Shown one piece after another: positions 21,985-34,502 of a stretch of 64,000 bases of DNA (within the stretch, counting starts at the first letter, position 1; every line of letters starts with the position of its first letter). Source of the stretch: Gonapodya prolifera JEL478 (Eukaryota > Monoblepharomycota > Monoblepharidomycetes > Monoblepharidales > Gonapodyaceae). The translations under genes were made by a program, and so were the position numbers. The notes beneath the pieces were generated by a model, which saw only the letters and a program-made list of their open reading frames with translations, was not told the DNA's origin and did no database searches. The DNA lies in assembly GCA_001574975.1 (NCBI GenBank), contig KQ965771.1, forward strand, positions 62,001 to 126,000, written 5' to 3'.

Positions 21985-23998
21985 ATGGATGACGACCCAG
22001 AACGCTCCACTCGCTCGCAGACATCGCAAAATGAACAAAGCGATCCGCTGAAACCTGCGAAGGAGGACGGAGGGTCCCAGCGAGAAGTGAAGGAGGAACT
22101 CCTGGGAGAGCAGTTCAAGAAATCGGATCCATCGATTCCGTCGCCGGTGGAAGATGTTCCGCCAGAAGGAGGATTTGAAGCGTGGGGCGTGGTGGCGGCA
22201 TGTGAGTGCGGTCCGTGTTGTTACCGTCGCCAGTTGCCTTACTTCCTCAGTTACTGCCTGAATGGGTCAACAGACTGGTTCATTTCTTTTATAAGCGTCG
22301 GGCTCATATACGTTTGGTCGATATACCTGGTGGGAATCCACTGTTCCACACCAATTTGAATCCTTTATCAAACGAACCCTCTTAATCGATACCTTCTCAG
22401 CGATATTACTTTCGAAATGACGTCTTTCCTGGCACACCACAATCCGTGTACTCTCTCACGGGTGGCCTCGCTAATGCTGCTGGGTTTGCAGCTGGACCGA
22501 TACTGGGCTCAATGGCAGACCGCTATGGCTATCGAATCGTCGTGTTTGCCTCCTCCGTCGTTCTCGGTGCAAGCTACTTGGTGACATCGTTCGCGGGGCC
22601 GGACATGCTTGCGATGATGATTGTCTTCCAAGGTGCGGTACAGGGTGTCAGCAGTCAGGGGTTTGTATGCGTCACAAAATGGTCATAATCGTAATGAAAC
22701 TGATTGAGCTTATTGCTGCAAAGGGCTTGGATGGTTGCGATGGCTGCATTACCCCAATATTTCAAGCGCAGACGAGGCATTGCAATGGGGGTTGCAATGA
22801 CTGGGGCAGGGATGGGGGGTTTGGCGTTAAGTGAGTGAATGCGCCTGCAGCTATCATAGTTCAGTAAGGAAATTTGTCGCCTTTCTCAGCAAATCTCACC
22901 CAGTATTTACTGGATCGAGTGGGTGCCGCATGGACTCTACGTATCACTGGTTTTATTGTTCTTGTCGGTGAGTCCGACAGATTTTTTGCTCGATGAAATA
23001 GAATGGCCAGTACATGTGACCTTGGGTGCAGTGATGATTCCTGCGTCCTACTTTGTCCGAACGCGACTTCCGCCAAAGGTGAGCACCCATCTTTCCGAGG
23101 ATTCCTTCGTTTCCCGCGCAATGACGTTCTCTCTCCAGCCGAAAGGAAAGCTGCTTGATTTTCGAGCATTTCGGGATGTCCGATTCATTTTGTTGTTCCT
23201 CTCCGGAGTGATCATGTACTTTGCGTATCCGCTCCCTCAGTTCTTCATGACATGTGAGTGTCAGCCGGTGCACTCTTCCCCACAATTGAACACTGACGAC
23301 GTGGCTCACACCTGCTTTTCCCTGCTAGCCTACGCGATATCGATCGGGATTGAAGCCCAAATCGCCGCCCTCATTCTCGGGCTCCAATTCGCCATCACCG
23401 CGCCAACGCGGATCGTCTACGGCCTCCTCATGGACAGGGTCGGGCCCGTGAACGTCTTCCTGATCTGCAACTACGTCGGTGGAATCCTGTGCTTGACGTT
23501 GTGGCCGAACGCAAAGAGTCTTGGAAGCTTGATGGCATTCGCCCTTTTGGTATGTGTCTGTCTCAAGAGTCAATTTCAAAAGAGCGATCTGCTTACGTGA
23601 ACGTCAAGTTTGGGGCCACAGGAGGGCAATTCTTCTCGCAAGTTCCAATCGTCATATCAACGATTTTCGGTCACCACGACTCGGCCTCAAAAATGGGGAT
23701 GGTGATGCTCTCCCTCTCTGTTGGTGAGTTCACATTACTTTCCAAACAAACTCGGCCACGCTTTACACTTTACAAACGTCCCACGAAACCCTCCCCCGTA
23801 GGCTCCCTCGTCGGAACGCTCGCCGGAGGAAAACTGCTCGACTCTCACACGACCCCGAACCCGTCGTCGCCGTCGGGCTACGATCAAGACTTCTTTCCCG
23901 TTATGATGTTCACAGGTGCGTTGTATCTGGTCTCGGCGACGATTATGCTGGCGCTTAGGTGGCGCTTGGTGGGGTGGTCTCTGAGAGTGAAAGTATGA
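21985..23998 (+). CDS. MFS monocarboxylate-transporter-like (MCT/SLC16-type) protein
   Basis: A multi-exon gene starting at 21985 (MDDDPERSTRSQTSQNEQSD). An acidic cytosolic N-terminus leads to DVPPEGGFEAWGVVAA, the MCT family opener (PPDGGyGW). Later exons read RYYFRNDVFPGTPQSVYSLT, FAAGPILGSMADRYGYRIVV, PQYFKRRRGIAMGVAMTGAG (the MCT RRG.A.G motif), LLDRVGAAWTLRITGFIVLV, GPVNVFLICNYVGGILCLT, GATGGQFFSQVPIVISTIFG and GTLAGGKLLDSHTTP, ending VGWSLRVKV at 23998. Introns are short with GTGAGT-type donors. The product is probably a plasma-membrane proton-linked carrier of monocarboxylates or a related solute. It is the intact partner of the pseudogene at 19311-19989. Confidence 0.82.
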
Positions 23999-24195
23999 AT
24001 TGGCGATGCGGCGAATGCTCGAAAAATTAATGGTGTCTATTTGAAAAATTGCATGTTGTAAGATAAAATTTTTAGTTCTACTCTTCTATTGTAGACTTTC
24101 TTTGTGAGCAAATTTCCTTCACAGTCGCTCACCAAGGAAACACTCACCAGGAAGAATCCGACCCCCGTTCCTCTCCTACCTCCTCTCCACCAACG

Positions 24196-25503
24196 ATGCG
24201 CCACCAACACAAGTGGCGCAAGCTCAACCGCTCCCCGACCCATCGACACGACCTCCTGTCCAACCTCCTTTCTCAACTCATCGTGCACGACCGCATCGTC
24301 ACCACGGTCCCAAAGGCGAAGGAGGTTCAGAAATGGGCGGAACAGGCGATCGAGGTGGCGGGAAAGGGGACGAATGCGGCAAAGTTGAAGCTGGCGGGAC
24401 GTGTTTTTGTGAGTGGGACTTTCGGGGGTACAGACCCGTGACCGCGACGCACGTGGGATAGGTCGACTAAAATATCGATGTTTTTTATATGCTGATGCTC
24501 GGATGGCGCTTCTAACCGCCCCTGCCCCGTCCCGGCACGATCAAAGAATCACCACCTCACCATCCCAAAACTCTTTTCGGAGCTCAAGTACCGCTTCAAT
24601 GGACAGAACGGGCCATACACACGAATCCACCTCCTTGGGGTCCGCCCTCACGACAAGGCACCGCGTGCCATTCTCGAATTGAAAAACTCCCCCCGGGACC
24701 TTGAATACCTGAATGCGAAAACCAACATTGACCAACTTCGGGCGCAGTTGGACGTCGTTGAGACAAAAATTCGCGAGGCAGAGGTCGCTGCTCGGTCTAT
24801 TCTCTCGTCAGGCGCCGATATCCCCGCCCTTCGGTTGGCACCATCGTTGCGCCAGGACATCTACCGAAATCCTTCCGGTCTTCACCGAGACGTTCCTGTC
24901 TGGGTGCAACTCGACCGCGCTCAAGAAGTCCGGAAGCTCCAGTCCCAACGGAGGAGTCTGCTTGCCACCCTGCGGAAGATGGAGAAGACTCTCGCCGATC
25001 ATGAGCGTGCTGAGGAATCTCGGCGATCTTGGACAGAGGCTGAGCTCCAGAATGCGCTTCGCAGGAAGCAAGAAGCCCTCGAAGGAGTCGCGGCGCGGGT
25101 GCGAGCGTTCCAACGGTTGGGACCTCCGCCTAAGAAGGAGCAAGTTATGGAGGCCGTGATGGAAGCGGGGAAAGCCGCGATGGTGGGACTTCAGAGTGGT
25201 CGAGTTCAGTCCCTCACGTGGGATGACTGGGTCCGGTATCGGGACACGGGTGCAGTGACGGCGGTCGACGTCAGGACCATCAGTGCAGACTCGTGGATGG
25301 ATCCCAGCATTAAGAGGCCTTTGAAGGAGCCTCGACCGAAGAAACAGAAGTACCCTGGCGTGAAAGTGAAGCGAGCGGAACCGGAGTCTCAGTCAAAATA
25401 CGTAGGAGCGAACGAAGGCGAGAAGGAGAAGCCTGGGTATTTGAAGGGCGTATGGGACCGTGTTAGGGGCATGTCGATGCTCAAGAATAGGTTCATTGGC
25501 TGA
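24196..25503 (+). CDS. MRPL8: Mitochondrial large-subunit ribosomal protein bL17m with a long coiled-coil extension
   Basis: Two exons (24196-24408 and 24547-25503) give 389 residues. Residues 1-110 are bL17: MRHQHKWRKLNRSPTHRHDL, LLSNLLSQLIVHDRIVTTVP, KAKEVQKWAEQAI, then HHLTIPKLFSELKYRFNGQN and YTRIHLLGVRPHDKAPRAIL. The intron (24409-24546) falls exactly in the bL17 core. Bacterial bL17 is about 120 residues, so the C-terminal 270 residues are an extension: a Glu/Arg/Gln-rich predicted coiled coil (residues about 125-240) followed by a Lys-rich tail. Fungal bL17m proteins also carry extensions, but this one is long. The gene symbol follows the yeast name for bL17m. The absence of a classic cleavable presequence is normal for this protein. 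Confidence 0.88.
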
Positions 25504-25717
25504 ATTGATAATATTGGGAGATCGTGTGGAGCTAGAGAACTCTCGTACGAGCACCGCCTCCATGTATGAGCAAAAGAGAGATACTGCGGCCGACTGTCCT
25601 CAGCAACATCGCAACATGGAAGAACGCGTAGGAGAGGCATCGCCGGTACATAAGAGGACCTGCCAGTTTGGAGGTGTGTTGAGGAGTGAAGGGTGATGCG
25701 AGCGTGCTTTGAACTCA

Positions 25718-27121
25718 ATGCCGCTCTCCATAGACCTGCCCGAAGAGATTCTACCCGAAATCTTCGTTCACCTCCCACCGAGAGACTTCTACGCAACTGT
25801 TGTGAGAGTGGCACGTTATGGAGGCGCGTATCTGAGGGATACTTCCACCTAGATGGACGGATCCCGACGTCTTTGCCGATTACCCAACCACATGATCGCA
25901 ACTCCACTCCAGAAGAGCTTGAAGAATGGGAGGGAATCGAAACCTTTTTTTTCAAACCTCGCTTTGAACTGGTTTCGAAGGAAGGGGGCGTTCTTCTTCA
26001 GTTCGCTATTCTGCGGCAAGGATCACGGCAAGGATCGGGGAGCGTTTCGCACTACTTTGTCTGGAAGAGCGCACCAGGGTCCTCGACAAGCTTTCGGCGG
26101 ACGTTCCAGAGTGTTTGGGATCTCGTATCTCACATCCACGACTCGTGATTACCAATCTGGAAATCATGGACTGGAAAACTGGTCCTGGATTTGGGGGTGA
26201 GCACTACCACGTTGGAATCATGAGTCCGTTTCTTTCCGCAAGTGCCCCAGAAGAACTTCGTCCGTCTTGTTTGCACCTGGTGGAATGCGATTTGGGAATC
26301 ATCGCGGAGACATTTGGCCCAAACTTCTCTTCATCGGCGACTGAAGTGTTTGTTGAATGTTGCTCTATGGTCCCACAGTACTGTCACAACGATCAATTTC
26401 GCATTCCACGGATTCAATCTTTCCCCAACGTCACGAGCCTTCGTTTCTTAGTGGAAAGAACACTCGAGAACACCAAACCACTCTCGAACTTCCTTGCTCA
26501 GTTTGGGGACCTCTGTAAAATAACGAAAGCGCTCTATGAGCACGAGGATAAATTCGTGCTTTTTTACAGCTCGGATAATTACAACTATGTCGGTGCTCTT
26601 CTGAAAAGTTGTCCATCGCTTCGTGAACTGGGAGTCCTCGAAATTCCATCACTGGTGTGGAACTTCCCCCAAGCTGCTTCCGCTGTGACTGGTTCTGAGA
26701 CTGTACAAAATGCAGTCTTTGACGGTCTCCGAGTCCTTCATGTTGACATCGGTCACCTCAGAGGAAGCAGGAAGATGCTCGAGGAGGCGGGAATCACACC
26801 ATTCTACCGCAGCTTGAAGAGTTTGGAAACATTGCCAGAGCAGTGTTTCCTTGTTTGGAAGAGGTCCGAGTGGAATGGGATGTTCCCAACATCGAAGCAT
26901 GGAGACCAGGAGGATTGCAGGAGCTAGAGTAAGAGTGGGAAACAAATCCCGAGGACTTGTTGGTCAAATGGCTGAGGTCGCTGCCTGGGAGGATCGTGAC
27001 GCTCGCTGTAGGGGGTCAGATCTCAATGTCTGACTTCTTTGAGTGGTTGGCTTCGCGAAAGGGGGAGCATGGAAAGGTTGTTCTGATAGAAGCCCCACTG
27101 GAAGAGATATTTTATCGATAG
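25718..27121 (+). pseudogene. F-box protein gene with several frame disruptions
   Basis: It starts at 25718 with an F-box (MPLSIDLPEEILPEIFVHLP, RDFYATVVRVARYGG). The coding sense then moves between frames. Frame B carries PTSLPITQPHDRNSTPEELE and FELVSKEGGVLLQFAIL. Frame C (about 26030-26850) carries LDKLSADVPECLGSRISHPR, LVITNLEIMDWKTGPGFG and FYSSDNYNYVGALLKSCPSL. Frame A ends it with CLEEVRVEWDVPNIEAWRPG, an in-frame TAA at about 26928, and LVKWLRSLPGRIVTLAVGGQ to a stop at 27121. One early shift could be a 35-base intron, but the late shift near 26845 and the TAA have no splice signal. The C-terminal half resembles the degenerate LRR part of fungal F-box proteins. Confidence 0.55.
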
Positions 27122-27276
27122 TTCTAAGGACAGCTTTCTTTCATTGAGCAAGAATTTGTTCAGTATCAATCGTGAAGTTTAACTCTCTCCGTATTTGAAT
27201 TGTAAAGTCCCCGTCCCATCCCTTCCTTCGCCTTGACGTCAAATCTCTCATTTGAGCACACCACCCCTCCCACGCC

Positions 27277-28197
27277 ATGTTCTTCAATCGAGTTAAACAT
27301 CATCGGCGATCCGCATCTCTCGAAGGACCCGAACTCAGCTCTGGAGCGGCTGCAGGAAGACCACCCGACAAGCAACACACCAAACCTCACTCTCTGGGCG
27401 TCTTCTGCGAACACCCCCCCGTCGACGCCAGCAATGAGAGGAATCGGAGAGGCTCTGGTGCTTCCGCCATGTCGATCGACCCACTGGTGGACCTTCAAGA
27501 ATCTTTCACTCCGCAATTCACTTCCAAAGGCGGATCCTTCTCGAATCCACTCTTCCGGGACGCACCATCTCCTTTGTTTGACTCTGTGGCTTCTCGAGAT
27601 ACCTCGGGGAGGAGGGGAACACTAGCCCAAATTCGCCGGTGTTGGTCGCAGGCAGAGTTGCGGGCACGGACGTCCGGAACGAAAGGCGCGGCGCAGATGA
27701 TGAGCAGGAGTAGGAGCAAAGAGTGTCTCACAACAAAAGTGCGATTGAGGACTGGGCCGAGTAGAAAGATCAGTTCTTCGAACCCCCAAATCGTGAATGC
27801 AGAAGGACAGCTAGTGGAAGCACGAGTCGCTCGTCGAGGAAATGAAACGAATTCAATGATACAAGTAATATCTTCTCGGTCTAATGAAACGCCCCAAGAC
27901 CGCTCTACGCCACGATCAGGAGCCATAGCGGAGTCTGTGAGCCGTGGGCACGCTGACCATACTGCTAATCTCCCGGAAGAAGCACCAATGACAGATGTGG
28001 AGCCAGGATTCGCCCCCGAGCAAATTCCTCAACACACGGACGCAGATCTTGAGGAAATCTCGGAGAACTTCACACTGCGTCAAACTGAGGTGAAACCTTT
28101 GGGGTCGAAGAATCTCGACCGTTCGACCGCCACTTCCATCAAAGGCAGCACTCGGGTTTTGAGAAGTCTCGCTTTGGCGCAGGAACATCAGCAGTGA
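27277..28197 (+). CDS. Hypothetical disordered protein, intronless
   Basis: A single open frame of 306 residues starting MFFNRVKHHRRSASLEGPEL. It is rich in Ser, Arg, Thr and Glu, with no hydrophobic segment and no recognised domain. The stretch RRGTLAQIRRCWSQAELRAR may be an amphipathic helix. The C-terminal third is acidic (APMTDVEPGFAPEQIPQH). The length without stops in a region of about 50% GC and the clean ends favour a real gene, possibly a regulatory protein. No neighbour suggests a role, and I do not recognise it. Confidence 0.5.
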   Translation: MFFNRVKHHRRSASLEGPELSSGAAAGRPPDKQHTKPHSLGVFCEHPPVDASNERNRRGSGASAMSIDPLVDLQESFTPQFTSKGGSFSNPLFRDAPSPLFDSVASRDTSGRRGTLAQIRRCWSQAELRARTSGTKGAAQMMSRSRSKECLTTKVRLRTGPSRKISSSNPQIVNAEGQLVEARVARRGNETNSMIQVISSRSNETPQDRSTPRSGAIAESVSRGHADHTANLPEEAPMTDVEPGFAPEQIPQHTDADLEEISENFTLRQTEVKPLGSKNLDRSTATSIKGSTRVLRSLALAQEHQQ

Positions 28198-29384
28198 ATA
28201 AAAGCGCTCAGGTTTGAAATTGGAGCGCCGAACATTGTTTTGCTCCCACTTTGGAAATTCTAGTTAATTTTTGTAATGTCACAATGATGCATTTTGGACA
28301 CCAATACAACACCATCAAAGTTCACATTATCTCAGTGACGTAGTCTTCCCTTAAACCTCGGCTCTGTATCTCGTCGGTACTTGGCCGATGATCAATGGGA
28401 GCCTATTGCCTTTGTTCCTCTTCCACGCAGATCATCTTTCATGATTCAATGAGTATCAATTGGCACTTGCAGAGTACTAAAAGTTCACAAAGCTGCACCA
28501 GGAAATAAATGCTAACTACATATAAGGAAGTGTCGGTGCCACATTGAAAAGCTCCTTGCATGCCACTCGGTAAACGTACTGGGTATTTGGTTCAACTGAC
28601 AAACAAGAAAACGTCGCCAAGATCCTGAGCATCACCAATCCACCACCGAGTCGTCTTCATCCAATTCTCCACGTTCCAAACTGTCAGTACCAGGGCAACC
28701 ATTTGCGAAATGCTCCTCACACATGAAAACTCAATGAGCGTCACAGGAACGAAGACTGCTTTCCCCACTCAAGACACTTGCACGGCAGAAAAATACTGAG
28801 CAAGATGACTTCAAGCAAGTCCGATCCAAGGGCAAATTGTTGCGATGTGCTTCGCAGTTTGGGAATTCGTCTTCAAAGTCATAACAGCTCAACTGCTCGC
28901 CAGGAACATTTGTTGCGACACCGGGATTGTCCACAGCAATATCGCAAATATTGCAAACAATTCAGGCAGGACCAGCACAGACATTTCGATAGCTCAACAG
29001 CGGAGGGATGGTTAAGATCCCTAAATGAATCCCCGTCCAAATCATCGTCTGCTATTATCGTTAGAGCAGGACTTCCAAACCGCTGGTGTGATGTTGACTT
29101 TTGGGTACATTACCCCCCCCCCAAAATAAAAGTGCTTTTAGCGTTGACTTTACACGGAATGTCAAATGAAGAGTTGGAGAATGTGAGCAACGCCATCTCA
29201 GTTGAGGAACGTGGTGTCGTTGTGGTCCATCGGGAGAAGATCGTTGCCGCGGTTTGTGTGTGTAACTGTGTACTACCCAGAGTGATCGTTCTACAATTAC
29301 GAGTAGAAATTAACTTAATTGGTTGTAATTAGAAGGTTGGTGCCGGCACGCCAATTAGCCCCATCTCTCCACTGCCCCGACGCT
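28198..29384. other. Intergenic; a weak forward open frame only
   Basis: A forward frame of 184 codons (28778-29332) is Ser/His/Arg-rich at first and lacks family similarity. On the minus strand, 28731-28934 also has coding-like text (LPLDRTCLKSSCSVFFCRAS). Neither could be assigned. An eight-C run sits at 29113-29120. I treat this stretch as probably non-coding. Confidence 0.3.
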
Positions 29385-31868
29385 CTACGCCGCTGCCGCG
29401 TCTCTCTTTACATGCACATGCACAGACTCCAGCCTCCGATGCTCGCCACCCGCCGCGTCCACCTCCCTCCAAGGCGACCTCCGCATTCGGTACTTGGCTC
29501 CAGCGAGAGCCACCCAAGCAACACCGGCGGCAGAGAGGAGGTGCAGAATGGCGTAGATGAAGTACACGCGGGCGGGGCCGCCTTGCTCGACGGCGGTGAT
29601 GATGAAGAGGGGGGTGATGGCGGCTGTTTGTAAGGTGATCATGAGGTGTGATAAAAACAGCGAGGGGAAAGTAGGCTGTGGGAACGAATAGTGACGTACC
29701 GAAAAAGAACCGCCAGAAAATGCTGACGCTGATTACCGAGGCGGTTTCATCTGGGGAAGCATTTTTGATTATCTCAACATAAAAAATCCTGCGCCTGACA
29801 AAATCGACCTAGGGCCACAATTCCACCAAGTAAGCGTTATCACTTGTGATAATCCACAGCGTGCCAAACGCCAACAAGAACTGCCCAACGAGGGGCACAA
29901 CCACAGGCAGTTCACGTTGGAACCCGACACCACTATTCGGAGTTTCGGACTCCATATCAGACAAACCTACATCACCTCACCCGCTTACGATTTAATTTAC
30001 ACTCACAACAAAATCAACCCAACCGGTACCACCAGTGCGCCGACCCACGTTGCTCTTAGCCTGTCCTCGGAGACGTACGATCCCTTTCGCTCCTGCGACC
30101 GCACGGCCATCTTGTCGCTGTACCGCCCACTGAACAGGCTGGAGAGGACCATCCCGGATGCGGATGCCAGGAGGATGAGGCTGTGACGGACGGGGGTGGG
30201 TGATGGGACGTGTGAGCCTGGGAAACACAGGTGAGGAAGGGGAAGGGGAATATTTCGACGTACCCGAGCTGCCGATCCGTGAACTTGTACACGGTCGTGT
30301 ACTGCCGCGAGATCTGCGCCACGACGGCGGTATTTGCCGAGAAGAGCACGCAGATCCAGATCGTTACGAGCAGGACGAAGGGGTACTGGAGGGTGCCCAG
30401 TGACCTCAGGGCGTCTGGGTGACGAGTGCGCAATTCATCAGCACGGGTCTTTGACGAATAACCACGGAGGAGGAGGAAGCAGGAAGTACTCACTCGGCTT
30501 CCGAACCAAATTCACATTATCATCCCTCGTCTCGGGGAACCACAAAAAGAATGCGAACAGGAGGAGAATGCCCAGTAGTGCGAGGAAGGCGTAAATGTAG
30601 CGCCAGCCGAGGTTGGCGCTGATTTGGCCACCGATGGGACCGCCTGTGTGTGGGTAGAAGAAGTGTTAGGAAGAGAAAAGGTAGAGGTTGGGAAGAAGCA
30701 GCGAGATCTTACCAATGAACGGGCCCAGAAGAGCGCCGATGTAGTAAAGCGCAACTGTGTTGTGGTTTTTTAGTTGACAGATTCAGCGAAAGGAACGATC
30801 ATGAGAGGCCGTCAGCAGGGACAGCGACAGTAACAAAACCCACGTGCTTTCCCCCGCGCCTCCTTCGGAAACACGTCCGAAATGGCGCCAATGCCGTTCG
30901 CGTTGGCTGCTGAGACGCCGACGCCCTGGAGGTGGTGAGATAAAATGCGTCGTCGATGCGTATGGTCAGATCAATGATATGTGTGTGATAGTAAGTCAGG
31001 AGGTAAATGGCAAATGGCACTCACGGCGAGGAACATTCCTGCGAAGGGCATCCATACGTTGACGCTATATGGAGGAGTGTGAGGTGAATACGGCGAGGGG
31101 ATGGTCCAATAATTGCGTGCGTTGGACGGAGTGAGTAAGTTGAAACGCACCTGAAGAATGAAATCCCGCACGAAAGCATGAACAAACCCAGACCAACTAG
31201 GTATACCGGCCGTCGTCCTTCATTAATGCGGTCAGTTGAACACCTACCTCGTTGCATCCAATCGACAAACGCATTCCTCACCATACTGATCCCCCATGGG
31301 TCCCCACACCAGCAAGGGCGCCAGTCCCTCCATGAGCACGTAGACTGAAATTGTCGCATTTATCTCGAGGTCCGAACACTCGAGGGACGCCTTCACGGTG
31401 GCGAGGAGCGGGTTGTACATGGCCTGCCCGACTGTGCCGAGGAATGCGCCCATCGCTGCAAGGAACAGGACGACGCGCTTTTGCGTCTTGGTCAGGTCCC
31501 GCTCGGGGTCGCGTTTATGTGCGATGATGGAGGTGGTGTCGCCCCCCACGGTGCGGTTGGTCTGCGTGAGTGCCGAAAAGACGGAAAGTCGCTGCACGAG
31601 CGTGGCGGTAGATGAGCTGAGCGGGCGGAGGGTCGAGGTTTTTGTAGGGTAGGCGAAGGGCTGCTCGACGACTGTGGGCGACGACGCTGGAAAATGAAAC
31701 CCAAATTAGCGTTTCAGTTCTGTTTTTTTCCGATCGAGTACGACGAGGCGAGGTCAGGGACGTACGCGGAGGCGCAATCGCCGGCATCGCAGCTATAGCG
31801 TCGTCTCTTCCTGCATCGGCTTGCTCTTCCCTGGTAGGATCGGCCGACGTGGGAGGGTTGGCTGTCAT
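29385..31868 (-). CDS. MFS DHA1-type (drug:H+ antiporter-like) transporter
   Basis: A multi-exon gene starting at 31868 (MTANPPTSADPTREEQADAG; 31916 is an alternative). After a disordered N-terminus, the core begins TQKRVVLFLAAMGAFLGTVG and LVWGPMGDQYGRRPVYLVGL, the MFS motif A with DHA1 spacing. Later exons read SVNVWMPFAGMFLA, ANANGIGAISDVFPKEARG (motif C-side loop), VALYYIGALLGPFIG, GPIGGQISANLGWRYIYAFL (typical DHA1), FLWFPETRDDN, FVLLVTIWICVLFSANTAVV and a last exon TLQTAAITPLFIITAVEQGG ending at 29385. Around eight to nine short introns with GTGAGT/GTACGT donors are visible. Likely a plasma-membrane exporter of small molecules; substrate unknown. No cluster partner suggests a specific compound. 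Confidence 0.8.
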
Positions 31869-32767
31869 TGTTGCGGGATGTGCCGGTTGTGGTTCCGTTG
31901 CGGCAAGTCGACGCAATTCGGGGGAAGAGGGGATGGGAGAGGTCCGAATACGCTCGCTGCTAGACGACGTGGGGGCAGCGGAGTCTGTGCAGCGTGGAGC
32001 GTTCTTTTGCGTGGGGAAAGCTTGAGACGTCAGGCTGCCACGCCAGCCAGGGACGTTGAGAAGGGTGCAAGTTTAGCCGTGACAAATCACCGAACATGTA
32101 CAAGGAGAATCTCAATTCAGTCGGCTGCCAGAATTAAGACGATAACATTGTGGGTCTATTCATGTTCAGACTGGGTTTTGGTGAGGGGATTCTCCATCCA
32201 AACAGAGCCCTGGCCGTTGCACGACACTCACGAGACTGTCATTTTCATTGCATAGTTTCATTTGAATTGGCGTTTCACTAACAAAAGCGGGTTCAAGAAG
32301 CAAACGGTTGAAGCAGTTCCTTTCGACTCTTTCACCCCAGTTGTGCAAACTACACCACCTGTCGCGATAATGAGTAGATTGGACTGACACAAAAGTGGAG
32401 GGTCCGTGGCATTCTGGACAAGTTTCATTCGGCCAGATGCCACCCAAGCAAATTTCCCGAGGGCGAAAAACTCGCTATCGCTGGAGAACTAATAGCAAGA
32501 ACGCGCAATTTTGTGAGTATTTCTAGAGACACCGAAACTATTTTTCTTTCTTTGTCGAAGCCGTGATACCACATGTAATGTTATCATGCTTAGAAATATG
32601 CGCTATTATCAGTCACTTCAGTTCCATTTGCTGTCAAACTCATTACAGTAAATATATTGGTGACTGCTTAGGCAAAGCTGCTTGGTCGCTAAGACAGTAC
32701 AACCGGTACGCTCTCCACACATCCTCCAGCTTATTTTGACCAATCGCCACTGCGTCCATCCCCGATC
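31869..32767. other. Intergenic, AT-rich toward the right, nothing recognised
   Basis: This spacer separates two divergent genes (DHA1 transporter leftwards, sulfotransferase rightwards), so it must hold both promoters. 32500-32700 is AT-rich. No specific element could be supported. Confidence 0.4.
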
Positions 32768-34502
32768 ATGGTCGCCGACGCATCTCCCTCCATTCCAATC
32801 ACCTTCCCTCCAAAACCATTGGTGACATGGGTGATCGACTCCTTCGACCGTCTGCTGTTTCCCCTTACCGGGCGTATCGTGCCCTATTCCCTCAATACGC
32901 GGCGGCTACTGCACCAAGCCGAAGCTCTCTCAACACCACAAGACCCATGGCCGGATGTGTTGGGCGGCGACGCCGCACACCAATGCTTTATGAGGGAGCT
33001 CCGGTACTTCTTCTCGGTCGTGCGCTGGGAAGACGTGTCGTCATACTTGCGAACTATCTCTACGGACCCACTGTTGCCCGGAAAAAGCTTCGAGATGGCT
33101 CCGGGTGGACCCGGATGTTACCAAAGTTGAGCTTAAACCTTTCGTCGGCATTTGTGGGCCTGTAAGATCTGGCACTTGGCTCGTGCAGGTTCGTTTTCTG
33201 TGTCTTGGTGTCTCATTCAACAACGAAGTCCCCCTTTTCAAACAACATGTACATTTTGTGGAAATCAGAACATCTTCGCCTCCTGCCCCGGATCTCTCAC
33301 CGTCCTCACAATGACCGCTCTCACCTGGAACATCAATAATAATATCCCTCTCTACCCATGCGACGAAGACGAGCTCGCCGACACCATCCAAAAGCACCAT
33401 GGCACGATCTTGGGGCAGATGGAATTTCTCCTCGGAAGAGAGCTCTTGCGTGGGCTGGACGCCAGGCATGCGATGGCGTATGATCCAAAAGAAGCTCAGG
33501 AGGATGGGATGGAGTCAATTAGTGGGTTGGTTGTCATGTCGTCTGAAGATGTGACTTTTTATACCTCAACCGCATCGTGGATTCTTATATCACAAAGGTT
33601 CCTCGGCGCCAACGGCATCTTTCTAGGCGGCGACATCATCACAGGTGGCGCGTATCAGATCCAAACTGGGTCGCCTGAAGCAGACCCCAACCGGTTCCAC
33701 TACCACTTCCTCTTCCTGCGCGTTTTCTACCAGCTGTGGCAGAAAAACTGGCGCGGGGCCCCCGTCAAGCGATGGATTATCAAGACGCTATACTATACTC
33801 GCGACCTTGCTGATTGCTTGACGTCGGTAAGGGTCTCGGGTTGGACTTACCTTGTGACCACAGCCTTACCCGTCACAATCAACCCTACCCACACCACATA
33901 GCCTGCCATACTAGGGGGTCCCAAAGCTCCAGTTGCCGCGCTGGTTGGATGCCGAGATGCAAGAGATATGATCCCGTCCGAGGCTACTCATGTGTCTCTC
34001 TGCGCTAGTTGATTTAGCCAAAGGACGGGGCCTTGATTCTGTGGGACTTTTGGCGAAGTGGGTGCTGCAACGGGTACAAGATGGGAGTTTTACGCCGAGA
34101 ATTCCACAGGACAAGGGGGGCCAGGAGGCGGTGCTCTTGGCGTCACGGTCAGTTACGTTCAAGTTCTCAGATCTCGTGCACGATCCCGAGGGCTACGTGA
34201 AGCGTTTAGTCGAAGCGCAACCAGATGCTTTCGGGACAGGTCCAAACGGGATCGGGATGCGTTGGTCCGATGAACGGGCGGAGAATGTTCGAGGCTACCT
34301 TACAAAAAAAAGCAAGGAAGTAAGAAGAAGGCAGAAGGAAGAGGGACAGTGGGACACTTTGTCGCTGGATGAGTGTGGTGTGGCGGAGGAGGATTGCGTT
34401 GGGCCGGGATTGCGTCGCGGACGTACGAGGGGCGAGGTGGAATCTGACAGCGATGCCTTATTTAATTCTTCTTTGCTCTCACGAGCTCGTCCCATTACAT
34501 AA
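32768..34502 (+). pseudogene. Sulfotransferase-family gene (copy A) with two frame breaks in exon 1
   Basis: It starts at 32768 (MVADASPSIPITFPPKPLVT). The 5'-PAPS-binding P-loop is clear (VELKPFVGICGPVRSGTWLV near 33120-33190), but the frame slips twice before it. Near 33025 about 10 bases are missing relative to copy B, and near 33100 one base is missing. After an intron (about 33190-33270) the rest is well kept: TALTWNINNNIPLYPCDEDE, IQKHHGTILGQMEFLLGREL, RFLGANGIFLGGDIITGGAY, FHYHFLFLRVFYQLWQKNW, then after another intron SVTFKFSDLVHDPEGYVKRL and a Lys/Arg-rich tail. Sulfotransferases move sulfate from PAPS to alcohols or amines. The lesions, if real, remove the P-loop from the start codon frame; assembly error is possible. 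Confidence 0.65.
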
